DNA of 64,000 nt from Limonium bicolor (GCA_023374045.1 CM041778.1:292431533-292495532); one strand, 5' to 3'. Shown: positions 19,705 to 34,020, counted from the first letter of the stretch. Notes: generated by a model not told the origin, from the letters alone. Translations and numbers: made by a program.

Positions 19705-22700
19705 CATTCTAAAACCCTACAGTATACCCACGTTTTACGACTCAGCAGACACAGATCCCCAGTATTCCCTTTTGAAAAGAGTAGAAACTTCTCACATTCC
19801 CGTCGGTCTTTCTTCTCTTGAACTCGACCCCGAGAGTGTTTTCTTCACCACCATCGATCGCCGGGAAACTCGTCCTCCTTCCTAAACTCCTCTTCCGTCG
19901 ACACTCCGTTCCACCGGAAAACTCGAGCGCGGTTAATCTCCCCATCGTCGACAGTGTAAGTCGGTTTCGTCACCCTTACATTCGAACCTTTTCCCGATTT
20001 CAACAGTTTTCACTTCAGTTCTTCCCGTCGTGCTTTTCCAAAGCACATTTTTGCCCAAAGGCTCAAATCGATGACAGTGGATATTTGTGGTTTAGTCGAG
20101 AAACTGTTTCCGACGCAAAACCCATCCCGTCTCCTCCTGCTCCATCCTTCCGCTTCCTTCAAACAAAAAAAAATAGAAGCGGACCTCGAATCCTCAGTTT
20201 CGCAGGTCCGTGGATTTCAGAGATTTTGAACACTTGGTTTCTGTCTTAAATTCATGCCCGTTTCTCTCTTCGTACGCTTGAACGTCAGGGGTGAGTGTAG
20301 TTTCGGTAACCATCCCGACTATAACTTTCATTCACCCTCGACTTGCTGTTCTTCTTTCGCATGCATCATTTGTAATCCGTTTCGGTAGACCTTCTTTATT
20401 GTTGTGTTTCGAGTGGTATTAATTACCTGGTATGGACCTTGTAGTCCACGGACAGGTAGAGAAAACATCTTCAATGTTGAATTTTCATGCATCCGCGTTC
20501 GAATTGCCCAGGGATTACTACTTTTACAATACTGTTAAACTGGTCCACATCCAGTCTTAGTTTCATCTATTTCCTCTCGTTGTTCTGATTGGATTCGTGA
20601 ACTGGTCTTTCTCCAGTTGGGAGAGTTATTTTGCTTAGCCCTAACCCCTCGTGACTATGGCTTGATAATTGTCTCCGCTGTTGCGTTCGCGTCCAAACCC
20701 CGACGAGTTTGAATATCCCTTCTACTCATCTATTACAAGATAAAAGCCGTCGGCCCAATGGTTGACCTCATTTCTGTTGCCTATTTATTGGGACTGATGC
20801 TCTGCTGAGTGTTGGTTGTGTTTCGGGATACTTGCAGGAAATCAGAACATTGTATTTGGGTCCTGGTTATCTTAAAGTCTCCATTCTTCCTTTGTTATAC
20901 ACAGATTACTTTATCTTGCATAATCAATGAGCTAACCTGATTCTGTTTGCTCATTTTGGTTGCACTAACATTTGCAGGAAACCTTGCACCCTCTTGTCGG
21001 TATAAAAATTCTAACCCTCATTATCTGTTGTCCATTTCCTGATGTGGGTGCCTATAGATTGAATGTCTGCTGGGAATACTTAGTCTATAAGAACTAACTG
21101 CTCTCAATATTTAGATATTTGCTTGACTGTGTTCCTTGGTCCTGGTTCACGACTCATACTACTACTGCAACTTACCTGCTGTTTGAATTACTTACCGAAT
21201 TTGAGTCCCGAGATGTTGGTTCACAATTCTAGGAAAGTGGAAGAGAATTAATGGGAGATTTTAGGGGTAAAGCACTCCTGTTGTTTGCTTGATAACTGGT
21301 AGAATGAGTATCAATCTGTTACACCTCTCAGTTTAAGTGGTATTTCAGAGCATGAATTTATTCACAAACTTCAAAACAGAAAACCGATAGGGGTTTAGTT
21401 TAACTGCTCTTAATTCGATTACTTCTTCAGTGTGCTTATCTAGACATAGTTTAAATCTGGTTTAAGAAAAGAGTTTTCTCTGATCCCAACACAAGCAAAC
21501 CGTGCTCATAATCTACTGCAATGCTCATGATCCGATATCTTCATGCTTTTTTTATTATTTCTCAACTGTGATCTGTATTTCACTCATGCCTTAGCCACTC
21601 TGTATATATCCATGCTTCATGTTCGTTTTCCTTTTCTGAAATTTCTATTTCACTGTTTGACTTTGACCACTCTATTTAAGCCCTAGTTACTAGACCTTTA
21701 GGACCAAGCCCTTAGGATAGTGGAGTCCCCCCTGGTCTGATAGACTATCGGCCTATCTCATGGTGGTGACATCCTAGACCTTAAAACACACATTTATGTA
21801 TATAAGCACACAATAATCCCTTTAGGATAGAGAGTGTTCCCCTGGCCTGATAGACTATTGGCCTATCTCATGGCGGTAACATTCTAAACCCTAAAATGCA
21901 CCTAATATATGTATTATATGTAATTAACCACCTCATTCTCGTTCCAGATCTTCAAAATCCCTTTGACTCGAAACTTAGTTGCCAGCACATCTTCTTGCCC
22001 TCCATCCTCAAAATTCAAAAATTGTCTCTCATTACCACAACCTTTTTGTAAATTCATATTGTAACCTTTTAGTAGTAAACTCATTTTCTCCAATTTTTCT
22101 CAGCAAAACTTGGCCCGTCCCCAAAATCAGCCCATCTCATAATCTGGCCCGTCGCACAACCCGGCCCACTGTATAACCCGACCCAATTCCACCAAATCCG
22201 GCCCAGTTACTCAAGACCCAGCTGAGCCCAAAAGTCCAACCAATGCACATTAAGCCCACGGCCCGCATCCAGGAAACCCACAACCCAAATCCAAAACCCA
22301 CGGCCCAAGCCCAGAAAACTCACAGCCCAAAACCCGAATTCAAAACCCAATACCCGACCCAGAAGCCCACAACCCGAAGCTTGAAGCCTGCAAAAATCAT
22401 GGCCCGACTCCACTACATCCGGCCCAATTGCCTCGACCCGGCCCGACATCCACCTGGGCATTCTCTGCCTCGATCCGGCCCGACTCCACTACATCCATAT
22501 CCAAATCTCGGCCCTTTACCCGTACTCGGCCCATTACTGATATCCATCCTGAAGCCCACTCCGACCCAAACAGAGCCCAAACTCTCGGCCCAATTCCACC
22601 AAATCCGGCCCAGTTACTCAAGACCCAGCTGAGCCCAAAAGTCCAACCAAATCACATTAAGCCCAAACGGCCCACCACCGGCCCAATACTCACACTCGGC

Positions 22701-25007
22701 CCAATACTCACACTCGGCCCAAAACCCACACTCGGCCCAAAACCCACACTCGGCCCAAAACCCACACTCGGCCCAAACCCACACTCGGCCCAAAACCCAC
22801 ACTCGGCCCAAATACACATCCGGCCCGAATACCCATCCGGCCCAATTCATCAGCCCGATCTAAATTCCATACTCAACCCAACCCAAACCAAAAAGATCAA
22901 TCCAAATCCACAACCAAAACTTGAGCTCACAAAAATCAGCCCAAGCCTCGGCCCAAATTCGGTCCAAGCCCACACAAGTCAAACCAAGTCCACACAAGTC
23001 AAAACAAGTCCACAAATGTCAAACCTTGACCAAAAATGTCGACTTTGACCGAATTTTGACCTTGACCTAATTTTGACCTTGACCCAACTTTGACCCAACC
23101 CGAACTTCAATCTAGTTCAAGCCTGAGCCTCAATCCAGTTCAAACTCGACCTCAATCCAAACCGACTTCATCCAGCTCAAACCCAAATACATTTCACCCA
23201 ATCCACACTCAACTTGTAATTTCCTTTCAAAAATCCAAAAACCAAAAAAGAATTTCAAACCATCGCTTTATTCAAATTTCATCGAGTTTTCAATGAAACC
23301 ATTTTGTGGAATTTTAGAGGAAAAACTTTTCTCACATCACAGAAAACTCTTCTCAACGCAGAAAGTTCTTCTCACATATACAGAAAGTTTTCTCCCAAAA
23401 CATTTCTCAAAATCAGTGCTTCTTCATAGAGAATTCCGAACAACTTCAAAGATTTTCTAACTCAGTTTTCAAACTCCAAAATAAAATCGTTTTCGGGGAG
23501 CAAGAAATGTCTAACCCCTTCAAAACATTTCCTCCATGGTTAGAACATCACTTGTCTTCCTTCCCAAAATAAAAATCCGAGGCGGGCACTGGGGTTATAA
23601 CCTCCCTTGTCGCAGTCTGGATCTCTTTAGGTGGGGCATTAGGGTGACAAACCTCCCCTAATTGCAGCCTAGATTTTTACAAGGCGGGGTGCTAGGGAAG
23701 TAACGACCTTCCTAGTTGCAGCCGGGATTTTAGAATCGTCTAACTCCCTTCCGCCCGATTTCAATGTTTTCGGTTTTTAATGTTTTAAAACCCGGGAGTT
23801 AGAGACGTTATTGGGGTTCGACAGAGAACATCTCATTCATGGTGTTTCTCTCTGAATCCTATTTTTCGACATAAATTCATTGCCCCATCTTTCGAGCCTC
23901 GGCGCTTATTATTAGTTAAGTGTCGTGTTCGAGGGGGTACATAGGGTAATCCCTTGGGATTATCCGCCCTTTTACAACAAAAAATGATTTTTCGGTCCTA
24001 AAAGCTTTAAGAGAGACAATTCTGAATAAACCAATCTAACATTTCCATTAGAGCTCTAGGTATCATAAACACTTCTCAACCCTCCTCTGAACCAATTCTA
24101 AGTCACATAGGACTTCCAATTCTTGAGGACTCCTAGAAACCTTAAACATCTTCAAAACCCGAATACCTGCAAACCAAATATCCTCTTCCATACTCGATCA
24201 TCCTTAAAACCCGATTTGCTCCTCAACACATTCAACTTTCCAAGACACCTCAAGAACCCGACCATTTCAAAATTCGAACTTCGCAAACACGAAAAACTCC
24301 TCAAATCAGCCAAGTGATCCAAATACCTCTTGACTCCACCAAATGACCAACATGCCCCTTTACTCCTCAAAACTCCCATCATTCTCTTAATCCCGTGAAG
24401 GCCCAAAACAACCTCAAATCTCTCAGAGCATTCAAAACCTCTCAAACACTTCAACCAGACCAACTCCAATACCGGCCTCATCCTCACCCCTCACTCAATC
24501 CTATCCTTGGCTTTTTAAGTGAATCTCTCTAATAAGGTTTTGAAAGAAGGCAATCCCGACAATTGGAGAACCGAGGTTTTCCTCGGGCACCAATCCGAAG
24601 TCGTGGTCTTTGCCACTTCTAAGGGTGTAACCTTGCGAACCCACACAGGATCTCTAGTATGATCAGATAAGTCCTATCCATAGGCAACAAATCATCAGAG
24701 TCAACCAACGGTTCTTAGAACCCTCCTTCCCTCCCTTCCTAGTTCCTTAGGTCAAACTAGGTGGCGACTCTAGTCATTCCCCCTTAGGGCATAAGTCCGC
24801 GTGGAGCCCATGGAGGGCGGGTGTAGTGCTCACTAGCATTCCCCATAAGCTTTCTGGGAAAGACGACGATGTTAGTATTTGAGGGATGCCAGAACAACGG
24901 GTTTTCACATCCCACATCCACAGAATGGCATTTCTAGGATCTAGGCTTCTCAGCTAGTCCATATTTAGATAGACCCCCCTCATACCGAAAAATCACCCTC
25001 CACAGAA

Positions 25008-25025
25008 TGGTGACTCTGCTGGGGA
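25008..25025 (+). other. Primer-binding site, Ogre copy B
   Basis: TGGTGACTCTGCTGGGGA lies three bases after the end of LTR 2 and is identical to the site in copy A. Confidence 0.8.
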
Positions 25026-26542
25026 AAACTTGAGTAAGTTTTCTCAAACTCAAGGAAGACTGAACTCCATTCAAAATTGTCGGGACTTCCCTACTTCTTT
25101 CAAACCTTCAAGAGATTCATTTCAAAGCCAAAGGGCTGATTATTCTACTCCACACTTAAGAGTGTGTATCTGATGAGGACAGATAGGATTTATTAGATCC
25201 TCAACAAACATGACAACAATTGGTTAATAATTAGCTCACACTTAGAAGAGACACACTTAGGATTGAATGAAGCTAACTTCCCTTCAGGTTAATAACAACC
25301 AATTGGAATTACCGCCTTCAAGACAAAACAGTTAGTAAATAGGGTTGCTTGTTCTTCTATGGTTTATTTCCGCATTCATGTTATTGTTGCTTTGTTGCGG
25401 GGTGAGACAGTCACTGACCTACACCATTACCGCCTTTACATTTTACACAAGTTGTGAATGCATGGGTAGCTTAGGACATGCATTCCTCTGTGTCACCCCC
25501 TATTTCCACGAGTCACGGCATCCCAATCGGTCCACGATTGATTTCCTATGAGTCGGGTCACTCATTGAGTGGTTAAGCCCGCGAGGCGAGACGGTCACCG
25601 ACCTACGCCCTGAAGACTCATGATCCAAAATTATCCTCCATATCCGAGTCAAAGCCAGCATATAGTGAACTCTGAGCCTTCAGTGTCCAGCTGCCTAATC
25701 CGGTGTCTAGGACGGGTTTTAGGGTAGTCACCCCCTTGTATGCCGCCTGTCTGACCACCCTTCTGCCTTACCCCGAAGATTGCATGGGCTCTGTTCTCCA
25801 TTGTTCCTCTGCACCACGTGTGTCTCTAGAGCCCAATGTCTACGCTACACAGATACATAGAGGTCCCGTTTATTTACCGGATTTATACCCATACATGGCA
25901 CAACGTAGTCAGTGAATAATTTGGACTTTAGACACACCTGACCGTGCAGATGACGAGAGACCCGTTCCCATGCAGTACTTCCCCAAGTTTCCCAAAAGCG
26001 AGTATGTTGTGATAATCACCGGCCGTGGCCCGCGTGGCTTTATGATGGATGTTGGTATAGGCCTGGAAGGTGATTATCCCAATCATGCACTCGCACATGA
26101 AAAACAGCCACGATTTAATTTGAACACATTGCATTGTGAAAAACACACGATTTAATTTTTGCATAAATGTGAAAAACCTCTCTTCAAACCCACTTGTTTA
26201 CGCCTTCAAAATGTTCGGAATTCTCATTTAAACAAAGTTGTTTCAATCAACAATATTGGGAGTTCGTTGACGGCTTTTAAACCCTTTTTCAAGATCAAAC
26301 ACTGTTTCAACCCCTTTTTCAAAAATCTTTTTCAAGGTCAAAGTTTGTTTTCAAACCCTTTTCAAAAACCTTTTTCAAGATCAAAAATTGTTTTCAAACC
26401 CTTTTTGAAATTATCTTCCAAATCTAGCTTTCTGTTTCCAAAAACGAGGGTCGTACTAATATTGCTTAAACTGCTATCCCTTATTCTTGCTCACCACTTT
26501 TCTTCCCCTTTTCTTTATTTGTTCAATTTTGCAGGATTAACC
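25026..26542 (+). other. Untranslated leader of Ogre copy B
   Basis: It matches the copy A leader with scattered indels, the most obvious around 25130-25440 and 25840-25880. The pyrimidine tract and TTTTGCAG before ORF1 end at 26534. An extra short duplication around CACACGATTTAATTTTTGCAT at 26140-26165 is absent from copy A. Confidence 0.6.
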
Positions 26543-27891
26543 ATGTTCAACCGACTAGTGCCAGTGCCCGGGGAGGAGAAGAAACGCAGAAAGGCACAAC
26601 AGAAACCAAAGAATGAAACAGCATCTGGGAGTCAGGGTCAAGTCTCGCCTTTTCAGCAAGAATTAATTAGAGAAAAGGAGTTTGGTCAAGAGCTTTTGAA
26701 CCGTTGTATGGAGATGAAGAATACATGTGAGCCACTCTTGACAAGCCTTGCTCGCTTGTGCAAGGTCGACATAATCTATGAAGCGCTGTTTGAATCCGTC
26801 ACCTATTGGGATCCAGTTGATCACTTGTACCGTTTCTTCCGAGAAGAACTGGTGATATTACCGGCGGAGTTGGACGCTTTCCTCAAAATAGAGCCTCACC
26901 AGAGAATGCCGATGATCCCTACAGAGCGGACTAGAACCCCAAGATTCGCAGCAGAGTTCTTAGATGTAAGCCTATAGGAGGTCGAGAACTTCGGAATATG
27001 GGATTGAGCTTACCGGAACTGTTGGAACGTTTTAGCCGACCTTACCGCTCGCTTAAGACCAGGAGACGGGTATTGGACCTTTGCATCATGGGTGTGTTTT
27101 TGTTCCGGCAGAGAGACCTCAGAATGAATCCTCAGGTCATCTACTTACTACATGCATTCGAAAGGGACTGAGTGTCGGATCAGTAGCGGCCGCCGAAATC
27201 GTTCGGGCCTTAGACCATTGGAAAGAGATGGGAACCGCAGAGACCTTCTTTGTAGGAAGCCCCTTGCTACTTCAGGTTTGGCTTTTTGATCATTTGCACC
27301 TATTGCCAGTAGCACCCCATTACTCGGTAGTCAATATGGACACCCTTATGATGGCTAGGAGGCGAGAGCGCAAGCCGGAGGATGGCTGGAGAGCTCGGTT
27401 CCGTGACACCCATCTGATTTTCAAGCGCTGGGTCATTAAGGATTGGGATGTCCAAGGGGGAGCAGTCCAATCGGCAGGAAACAGCGGATTAATACTCATT
27501 GGCCTGGGCAAATTTATCACCATTTATCCTCAGAGGGCGATGCGCCAATTCGGGCGCGAGCGAGACCATCCCGGGAGCCATCGAGTCAGGTTTCAGGAGC
27601 CATCAGTTTACTGATAGCGCGATTAGATATGTCATCGAAGCTTATGCCAATGGCTTAAAGTGGGCTGTTTACGCTAATAGGGAAACTTGTTTGGACCTTA
27701 GCGACGGATACAAGAATTGGCTCGACATAAGGATCAATCGGCAAGTCCGCTATCCCTACTCACTCATTCATCCGGTGATCGTGCAGAAACCCGGCGAGGC
27801 AATAGTCGAGAACTTGCAGCCCCCCATGTCGGCCTGTCAGCAAAGGAAGAAAGAGAGGAGGAACCTGAAGAGGAAGCAAGCGCTGGGCTGA
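26543..27891 (+). pseudogene. Ogre ORF1 (pre-gag protein), copy B, broken
   Basis: This is the same protein as at 6079-7425. The TAG at 26975-26977 matches the copy A stop exactly. Three extra frame changes occur: a missing G near 26992, a missing A near 27163 and an extra base near 27560. One in-frame difference near the C-terminus adds a Glu codon (KPGEAIVEN). The shared stop predates the duplication, while the private one-base changes do not. Confidence 0.75.
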
Positions 27892-28512
27892 CCCTTCCCA
27901 TCGATCCTAGGTCTTAGGCGTATCCCCCTTTTTTTTGTTTCACTTTGGATGTAATTCCCCATTTTCCCGTTATGAAATTCGGATATGTAATGACCTTTTA
28001 TGTTTCGCTCGATATTATGTATTTCCCCTCTTAATTTAGATGTAATTCCCTTTTCCCATTATGAAACTCGGCTATGTAATGACTATTTATTTTCTCTGAA
28101 CTAATGTTATGTTTCCCCTATGAACTCGAATGTAATCCCTTATCTCCCACTATATTGCAACGGTAGTTAAGTAATGATAGCACGACCTTCGTTTTGGAAA
28201 TGGAAATCGGCTTGTGCGCCTTTTCCGCTTTATCTTTTTACAAAAGGATTTAATTTGAAATACCTCGTTTCATCAACATCAACAGGGGGATGACCTCCTT
28301 TTCACCTCTCCCTCTCTCACCTTTTTAAGTTACATTCATACTGACATCTTCCATGCGTTCCATATTCCCTGGTATCGCAGAAACCAACCAGAGCAGAGCA
28401 GAGCAAAGTGTCAGGAGTTTTCTTCCAATTTTGCCAACATTACTCGACTGTGGAAAAGAGACTCCCGAGAAGGCTGGCTAGTGATACCGCGACTGAAACC
28501 TCGTCAGAAACC
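27892..28512 (+). repeat. ORF1-gag spacer with degenerate repeat of about 90 bp, copy B
   Basis: It holds the same GATGTAATTCC-type units as the copy A spacer, beginning near 27948, 28039 and 28128. It is non-coding apart from a fortuitous upstream extension of the gag frame from 28408. The 28513 ATG is preferred because its context is ACCATGG and copy A has the same start. Confidence 0.65.
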
Positions 28513-30295
28513 ATGGACCAAAACCTGATCAATCCCACCGCCCCAGAAGGTGCCCTGGCAACCACAGCTATTGATGCGGGTGTAAGCGCAGTTGTAGGAG
28601 CTAGCGGCGGTAGCTCACGTCTTCCTGATCCAAGTATTCTCTACCGTATGCTAGAACAGTCAACAAGAAATGAGAACATGCTGAAGCAAACTGTTGAGAG
28701 GCTAGAGGAGCAATTGCGCCAAGAGAGGTCAGCCAAGGGAAAGGATCCATACCTTACTGACCCCGATGAGGATTATATTGAGGACTCCTCCCCACACCCC
28801 AACAGAGTCTGGAGCAATCAAAACCCTATGTTCAACACCAACATACCACAACCGACCACAGGGAAAGAACGCACCATCATCCACCCAGTCACCACAACTT
28901 TTCAAACGGCTGACCTACTCTCAGGAGCACCCCTGCCACCTCCAATCATGACCACGGTCCCTACAGTACCAACCACCTTCCCCAGACTACCACCGTTCCC
29001 ACCCGCTGGAGCCACTGTCCAAACAGCCCACCTATATCAAGCCAAACAACCAGAATTCATTCATCCCAACTCACCACACCCTGACCCCATCCAACTCAAT
29101 CAATACCAGTACACCACTCCCAGACATGCTGTCCGTTTTGAGGAGGCAATTCCCCAGACCCAACTGTTACCCCAACCATCTAACCATCTGATTCATGGTT
29201 ACAACCAAGCCCCGCCTGCTGAACATCTTCCACTTGACCTCAATCAAATGAAGAAATCCCTGAAAGAAGAGCTACTAGCGGAGATGCAGCTCGGGGAGAG
29301 AGCCAAGATGTTGGGTTTTTCGTCAGTTCCAACTAAAGCCAAGCTCCAAATTGCCCGAAAATCTAAAACTGCCAGAAATCTCTAAGTACTCAGGGAAGGG
29401 GACCCCAGACACCATCTCGCCCAGTTTGACCGGGTCATGACTATGTATGGGCTAGATGACGAGATGAAGATAATCTGTTTCCCCAGTTATTATCTTGAAG
29501 GGTCAGCCCAAACTTGGGTATCAAAAATGGATTTCTCAGGGAAGAAGTTGGAAGAGGTCTACCAGACTTTCGTGGAGCAGTACAGTTATAACACTCACCT
29601 AGGGGTCACCCGGAGAGACCTAGAAACCATGAGACCAAGAAATCATGAGACAGTGATGGAATTCATCACCAGATGGAGAGAGAAGGCGGGCCAGATGCTA
29701 GACCGGCCCAACGAAGATGAGCAAATAAGAATCATTATCGATTGCCTGGAAAACCCTTATTCAGACCATCTTAAGTCCCTCGGAATTTGTGATTTCCGAC
29801 ACTTGAAAGTTGCTGCCACTGCTGCAGAAGAACTGTCCCTAGCTGGACGTCTGAAGGGTTTGAATTTTCAAGGGTCAAACCCTAGAGGGATGAATTATCA
29901 GAATAGGCAGTCCAAGGCAGACACAATTGGAAAATCTGTCCCTACCCCCATCAACTAATCAATCCCAGCCACCAGTATTTCAAGCCCAAGTTAGTGGGTC
30001 AACTTCAAACTACTCTGCAACTCCACCGCCAAGCAGCTACCAGACTCAACCCAGAAGGAATTACACCAGCTTAGGAATGCCAATGGACAAAGCCTATGAA
30101 AAGCTGAAGAAAAGTGGGTTTTTGCTGGGACACCCGAAACCCAAACCAGGAGTTACCCAGATGGGAACCAACCTTGCCAGTTTCTGTGAATACCACATGA
30201 TCAAGGGACATGGTACTGAAAATTGCCGGGCCTTGCGGCATGCCATCCAGGACTTGATCGATGCAGGGGAGGTAGAATTCCCGAAAACTAATCCG
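28513..30295 (+). pseudogene. Gag region, copy B
   Basis: It carries the coiled coil, Pro-rich stretch, capsid-like core and C-x2-H-x4-H-x4-C finger (30185-30226) seen in copy A. The capsid-like core is open from 29437 to 29958, better preserved than in copy A. The break near 29318 comes from one extra T in a T-run, and the break near 29397 from one missing A. Confidence 0.8.
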
Positions 30296-31150
30296 AACAC
30301 TCAAAACAACTCTATCCCCAGGCATGTGAATATGATGAGCCTGATAGGAGAAGGAGAAGAAGAATCGGATGTTAGCAGAATCATAAGGATCCATGCCATT
30401 GAGAATTCCTCTGAGCTGGGCAACCAGAGCACACCCCCTCCAATCGTGCTATCTCCGGAGCTAGACGCCTTCCGAGTTCATCGTCCAGAAATCCAGCATG
30501 ATATTCAACCGCAAATGCATGAATATCTAGCAATGACGCATGAGATACGTGCTACAGTCGAGCGTCTAGTAGGACAAGGAAGGGTGTCCATCATCACCCT
30601 GCTGATAGTGGGACGGCAAATGGAAAAGAACCTTGAGTTACTCGTGAGACTGAATTTTGAGGCACGAGAGCTCTACAATACTATGAAAGCATTGGAGGTG
30701 GTAGAAGCTTGGTGCCGACAGAAGGTTGCCGAGAGGCGAGGAAGGAGAATTTCGGAGTGCAGTGTCATCCTGATCACCAACGAAGATGATGGTCCGCCTG
30801 CGGTAACCCCGATCAGGACACCTCTTTTGATCAAAGATGAAGATCTAAGTCAGACTCACCATCTTACCCGTTCAGGAAAACACTACAAGCCGGTCGAGCT
30901 TGCTGAAGAGGCCGCGTCATTACCCCAGAAAGTGCATGATCTCACTCTGAGTGAATCGGAAAGTAAATTGGCTGGAGAAGAAGAGTTGCTCAAGAAGTTG
31001 AAGAGCACGAGCATCCCAATCACAATCTGGTCCCTGTTGACCATGTCAGAGGAACACAAGAATGCAGTGGCCCGACATCTTAAAATGGATAAGAACAAAC
31101 GGTCAGTGTAGACACCATTGTAGCCCACTTGACCCAGACCCCTGCTATGG
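30296..31150 (+). pseudogene. Linker between Gag and protease, copy B
   Basis: This segment is open in one frame together with the end of Gag (29927-31111), showing that the helical region with MEKNLELLVRLNFEARELYN is truly part of the polyprotein. A missing A near 31094 (AAGAACAAACGG against AAGAAACAAACGG) ends the frame at a TAG. Function is unknown. Confidence 0.6.
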
Positions 31151-31652
31151 CAATCACCTTCACGGATGAGGAAATCTCCCGCCAGTCTGGACGAGCCCTT
31201 TACATATCTGTAAAAGCCGGGGGTTTCAATGTCCCCAAGACACTCATCGATGACGGTGCTGAAGTAAATGTCTGCCCGCTGCGTGTTGCTCGACACATGG
31301 GGTATACGATCTCAAACCTGTGGAGATGACTTTAAGCGCATACGATAACAGCCACAGAAAAGTGTTGGGGATGATCACCCTGCCAATCCTAATCGAGGAT
31401 GCCTCCTTCTCTATCGAAGTGATGGTCATCGATATTTCTTCCACCTTCAACTTACTGTTGGGCCGGAATTTCATTGACCAAATCAAGGGTGTGCCCTCGG
31501 TAGTCCACCAAAAGCTCAAGTTTAAGCACAGAGGACGGATCGTGAAGGTGCTAGGAGAAGCAAGGAATGAATCCCAACTGTTCGAGATCAAAGTGCCAGG
31601 TCAACGGGAGCTAACCCTTGGGGGGTTCACAGTGGCGAAACCGGCGCAGCAG
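31151..31652 (+). pseudogene. Retropepsin-like aspartic protease, copy B
   Basis: TLIDDGAEVNVCP and LLGRNFI are present as in copy A. One base is missing after the active-site loop near 31306 (GGGTATACG against GGGTATAACG). One substitution, SVKAGG for SVKVGG, separates it from copy A. The CAG|GTAAGT donor-like sequence is conserved at 31650-31658. Confidence 0.78.
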
Positions 31653-31721
31653 GTAAGTCAAACTTCTTTCATCACTCCTCTCTACTTCGACCCTAGTGTC
31701 TATAGCCCCGCATCACAGCAC

Positions 31722-31834
31722 ATGATGTCTCGGATGGGCTACAAACAGGGAATGGATTAGGAAAGGAGCTACAGGGCATGGTAGAGCCGTTAGCACCATA
31801 TGCTGGAGGCCGAGGAGCCGGGTTAGGATTCACA
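31722..31834 (+). pseudogene. G-patch domain within pol, copy B
   Basis: It is the same G-patch as in copy A. Here the protease frame reads straight through the donor-like GTAAGT into the start of the G-patch (frame 31320-31760), so splicing is not needed to join them. A missing A near 31747 then shifts the frame. Confidence 0.72.
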
Positions 31835-32559
31835 GAAATGCCAGGTATGATGTTGACAGATTCACATGTAAGAATCCCCATAGATTTTTTCTCACCAGTT
31901 AACCTTGAACCATGTGTATCTGTGAGTTGTGATAAGCAGAAAGCAATTCAAGCTCAGGGAAGTCAGGAGACAATGGAGTGGGAGAGCTGGTGGACCACTT
32001 CACTTCCCCTCTACTCATGCCTTGAAGACCATGACGACAAGGGATGCGACCAAGGAATGCCCGAGGATGCAGCGGAGAGCAGTGTCACGACCAAACCAGT
32101 CATCAAGGACCCCGCACCCTCGGTAGATGGCCATGGAGCGTGTCTTGTCGTCTATCATAAGAGAGAGGAGCTGATTTTTCAGGAGCGATACTCAATCAGT
32201 CTAGTAGATAGTGATAGTAGTAGCAGTAGTGATAGCGGTAGTTCTTGTAACACTGACGATGAGAGTGGTATCTGTCTTAACTTTGACGAAGAAGAAAGAG
32301 TGGGGGAGCCACCATTTATCTTCCGCTGTAAAAATGGTGGCAATTTTCTAGCAATCACTGAGTTACCCAGCTCTTCGAATATTAATGAAAGTTCAGTTTA
32401 TTCAGAAAATTCATCTCTTTTGTCACTTGATTCAATGCAAAACTATGAGGCAGAAGAAGAAGAATATGATGAGGAGAATATGCCTCCCACAGAACAATAT
32501 TCCACCCACACTCAGATTGTAGAAGACACTGTAGCAATAAACATCGGAACACCTGATAA

Positions 32560-33577
32560 CCCCAAAACTTTACAAATTGGTTTGGGTCTGAGTGAAACGG
32601 GAAAACGTGATTTGACTTCCCTGCTAATTGAATATGTCGATGTTTTTGCTTGGAGCTACGCAGACATGCCAGGGATTGACCCCGACATTGTCCAACACAG
32701 AATACCGTTGTACCCAAATGCCAAACCTAAGAAACAGCGTTTGAGAAGAATGAAACCCGAGCACCAATTGAAAGTGAAAGAGGAAGTCGAGAAGTTGTTA
32801 CGTGTTGGCTTCATTCGGGTCGTCAATTACCCCGATTGGCTAGCCAATATCGTAGCCGTCCCAAAGAAAAATGGAAAGGTGCGAGTATATATTGACTTTC
32901 GTGACTTGAACGAGGCCAGCCCCAAAGACAGCTTTCCCTTACCCCATATTGATATCCTTGTTGATAATACTGCCCAACATGCACTACTGTCATTCATGGA
33001 TGGGTTTTCAGGTTACAATCAGATTCGAATGGCTGTAGAAGATCAGGAAAAGACGTCTTTTATTACACAATGGGGAACCTTTTGTTACGTGAACATGCCC
33101 TTTGGCTTGAAAAATGCCGGAGCCACGTATCAAAGGGCCGTCACTACTACCTTATTGCATGATATGATACATAAGGAAGTGGAGGTATACGTAGATGACA
33201 TGATTGTCAAAGCTGCCCAACGGGAGGACCACTTGATAAATCTGAGAAAGTTCTTTGATCGGATGCGGAGGTACCAGATGAAGCTAAACCCCGAGAAATG
33301 TACATTCGGAGTGACCGGAGGAAAGCTTCTGGGCTTCATGATCACTACTCGAGGAATCGAGGTAGACCCAGATAAAATAAAGGCCATTCAAGAAATGCCT
33401 CCTCCGAGAACCGAAAAAGAAATCAGGGGTTTCTTAGGCAGAGTCCTGTACATCAGAAGATTCATCATGCAACTAACGGAGACCTGTGAGCCTATCTTCC
33501 GTCTGTTGAAGAAAGACGCATCTAAAGTCTGGAATGAACAGTGTCAGGAAGCCTTTGAGAAGATCAAAACCTATTTG
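32560..33577 (+). pseudogene. Reverse transcriptase, copy B
   Basis: All motifs listed for copy A are present in one open frame, with YVDD at 33188-33199 and an extra Thr codon after YQRAVT. The domain itself has no stop or frameshift. It is followed by FLGRVLYIRRFI and then the TAG at 33578. Confidence 0.9.
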
Positions 33578-33580
33578 TAG

Positions 33581-34020
33581 AACCCGCCCGTCTTGGTACC
33601 GCCCCAGGAGGGTAAGCCAATGATTCTTTACCTGACAGCTCGGGAAACATCCATGGGCGCCATGCTAGCCCAGGAACAAGGATCCCCACCGCGTGAAAAG
33701 TCGATCTACCATATCAGCAAGAAATGGGTCGATGCCGAAACACGATACTCTGACATCCACAAATTTTGTGCTGCTTTGGTCTGGGCTACGAAGAAGCTAA
33801 GGCACTACTTGTTAGGACAAGAGGTTCATCTGATTGCACGCATGAACCCTATAAAGTACCTACTGGAAAAGCCAATTCTCGACGGCCGCTTATCCAGATG
33901 GTCCCTACTGTTGTCTGAGTTCGACATCACTTTCAAAATTCAGAAGTCAATCAAAGGGAGTGCCATAGCCGAACATCTAGCAGAATGCCCTGTAGCATCC
34001 GAGTTCTTCGGAAATGATGA
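33581..34020 (+). pseudogene. First (gypsy-type) RNase H, copy B
   Basis: It continues in the same frame directly after the TAG: NPPVLVPP, LYLTARETSMGAMLAQEQ, YHISKKWVDAETRYSD, ALVWATKKLRHYLLGQ. It is otherwise open, so the TAG is the only barrier between reverse transcriptase and this domain. Related elements often carry Gln or Leu at the TAG position. Confidence 0.82.

Larger units (their letters stand above)
19140..25004 (+). repeat. Ogre LTR 2, shared by copies A and B
   Basis: The LTR runs from TGTAGACACC to CCTCCACA and is 5,865 bp long. It serves both as the 3' LTR of copy A and as the 5' LTR of copy B. Inside, in order, are a tRNA-like segment, a TATA candidate, a pyrimidine-rich leader, the 109-bp pair (21709-21927), the GGCCCA-dense block with the 18-bp repeat (22684-22812), and the 52-bp triplet (23579-23730). 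It differs from LTR 3 mainly by one- to few-base indels. Confidence 0.92.
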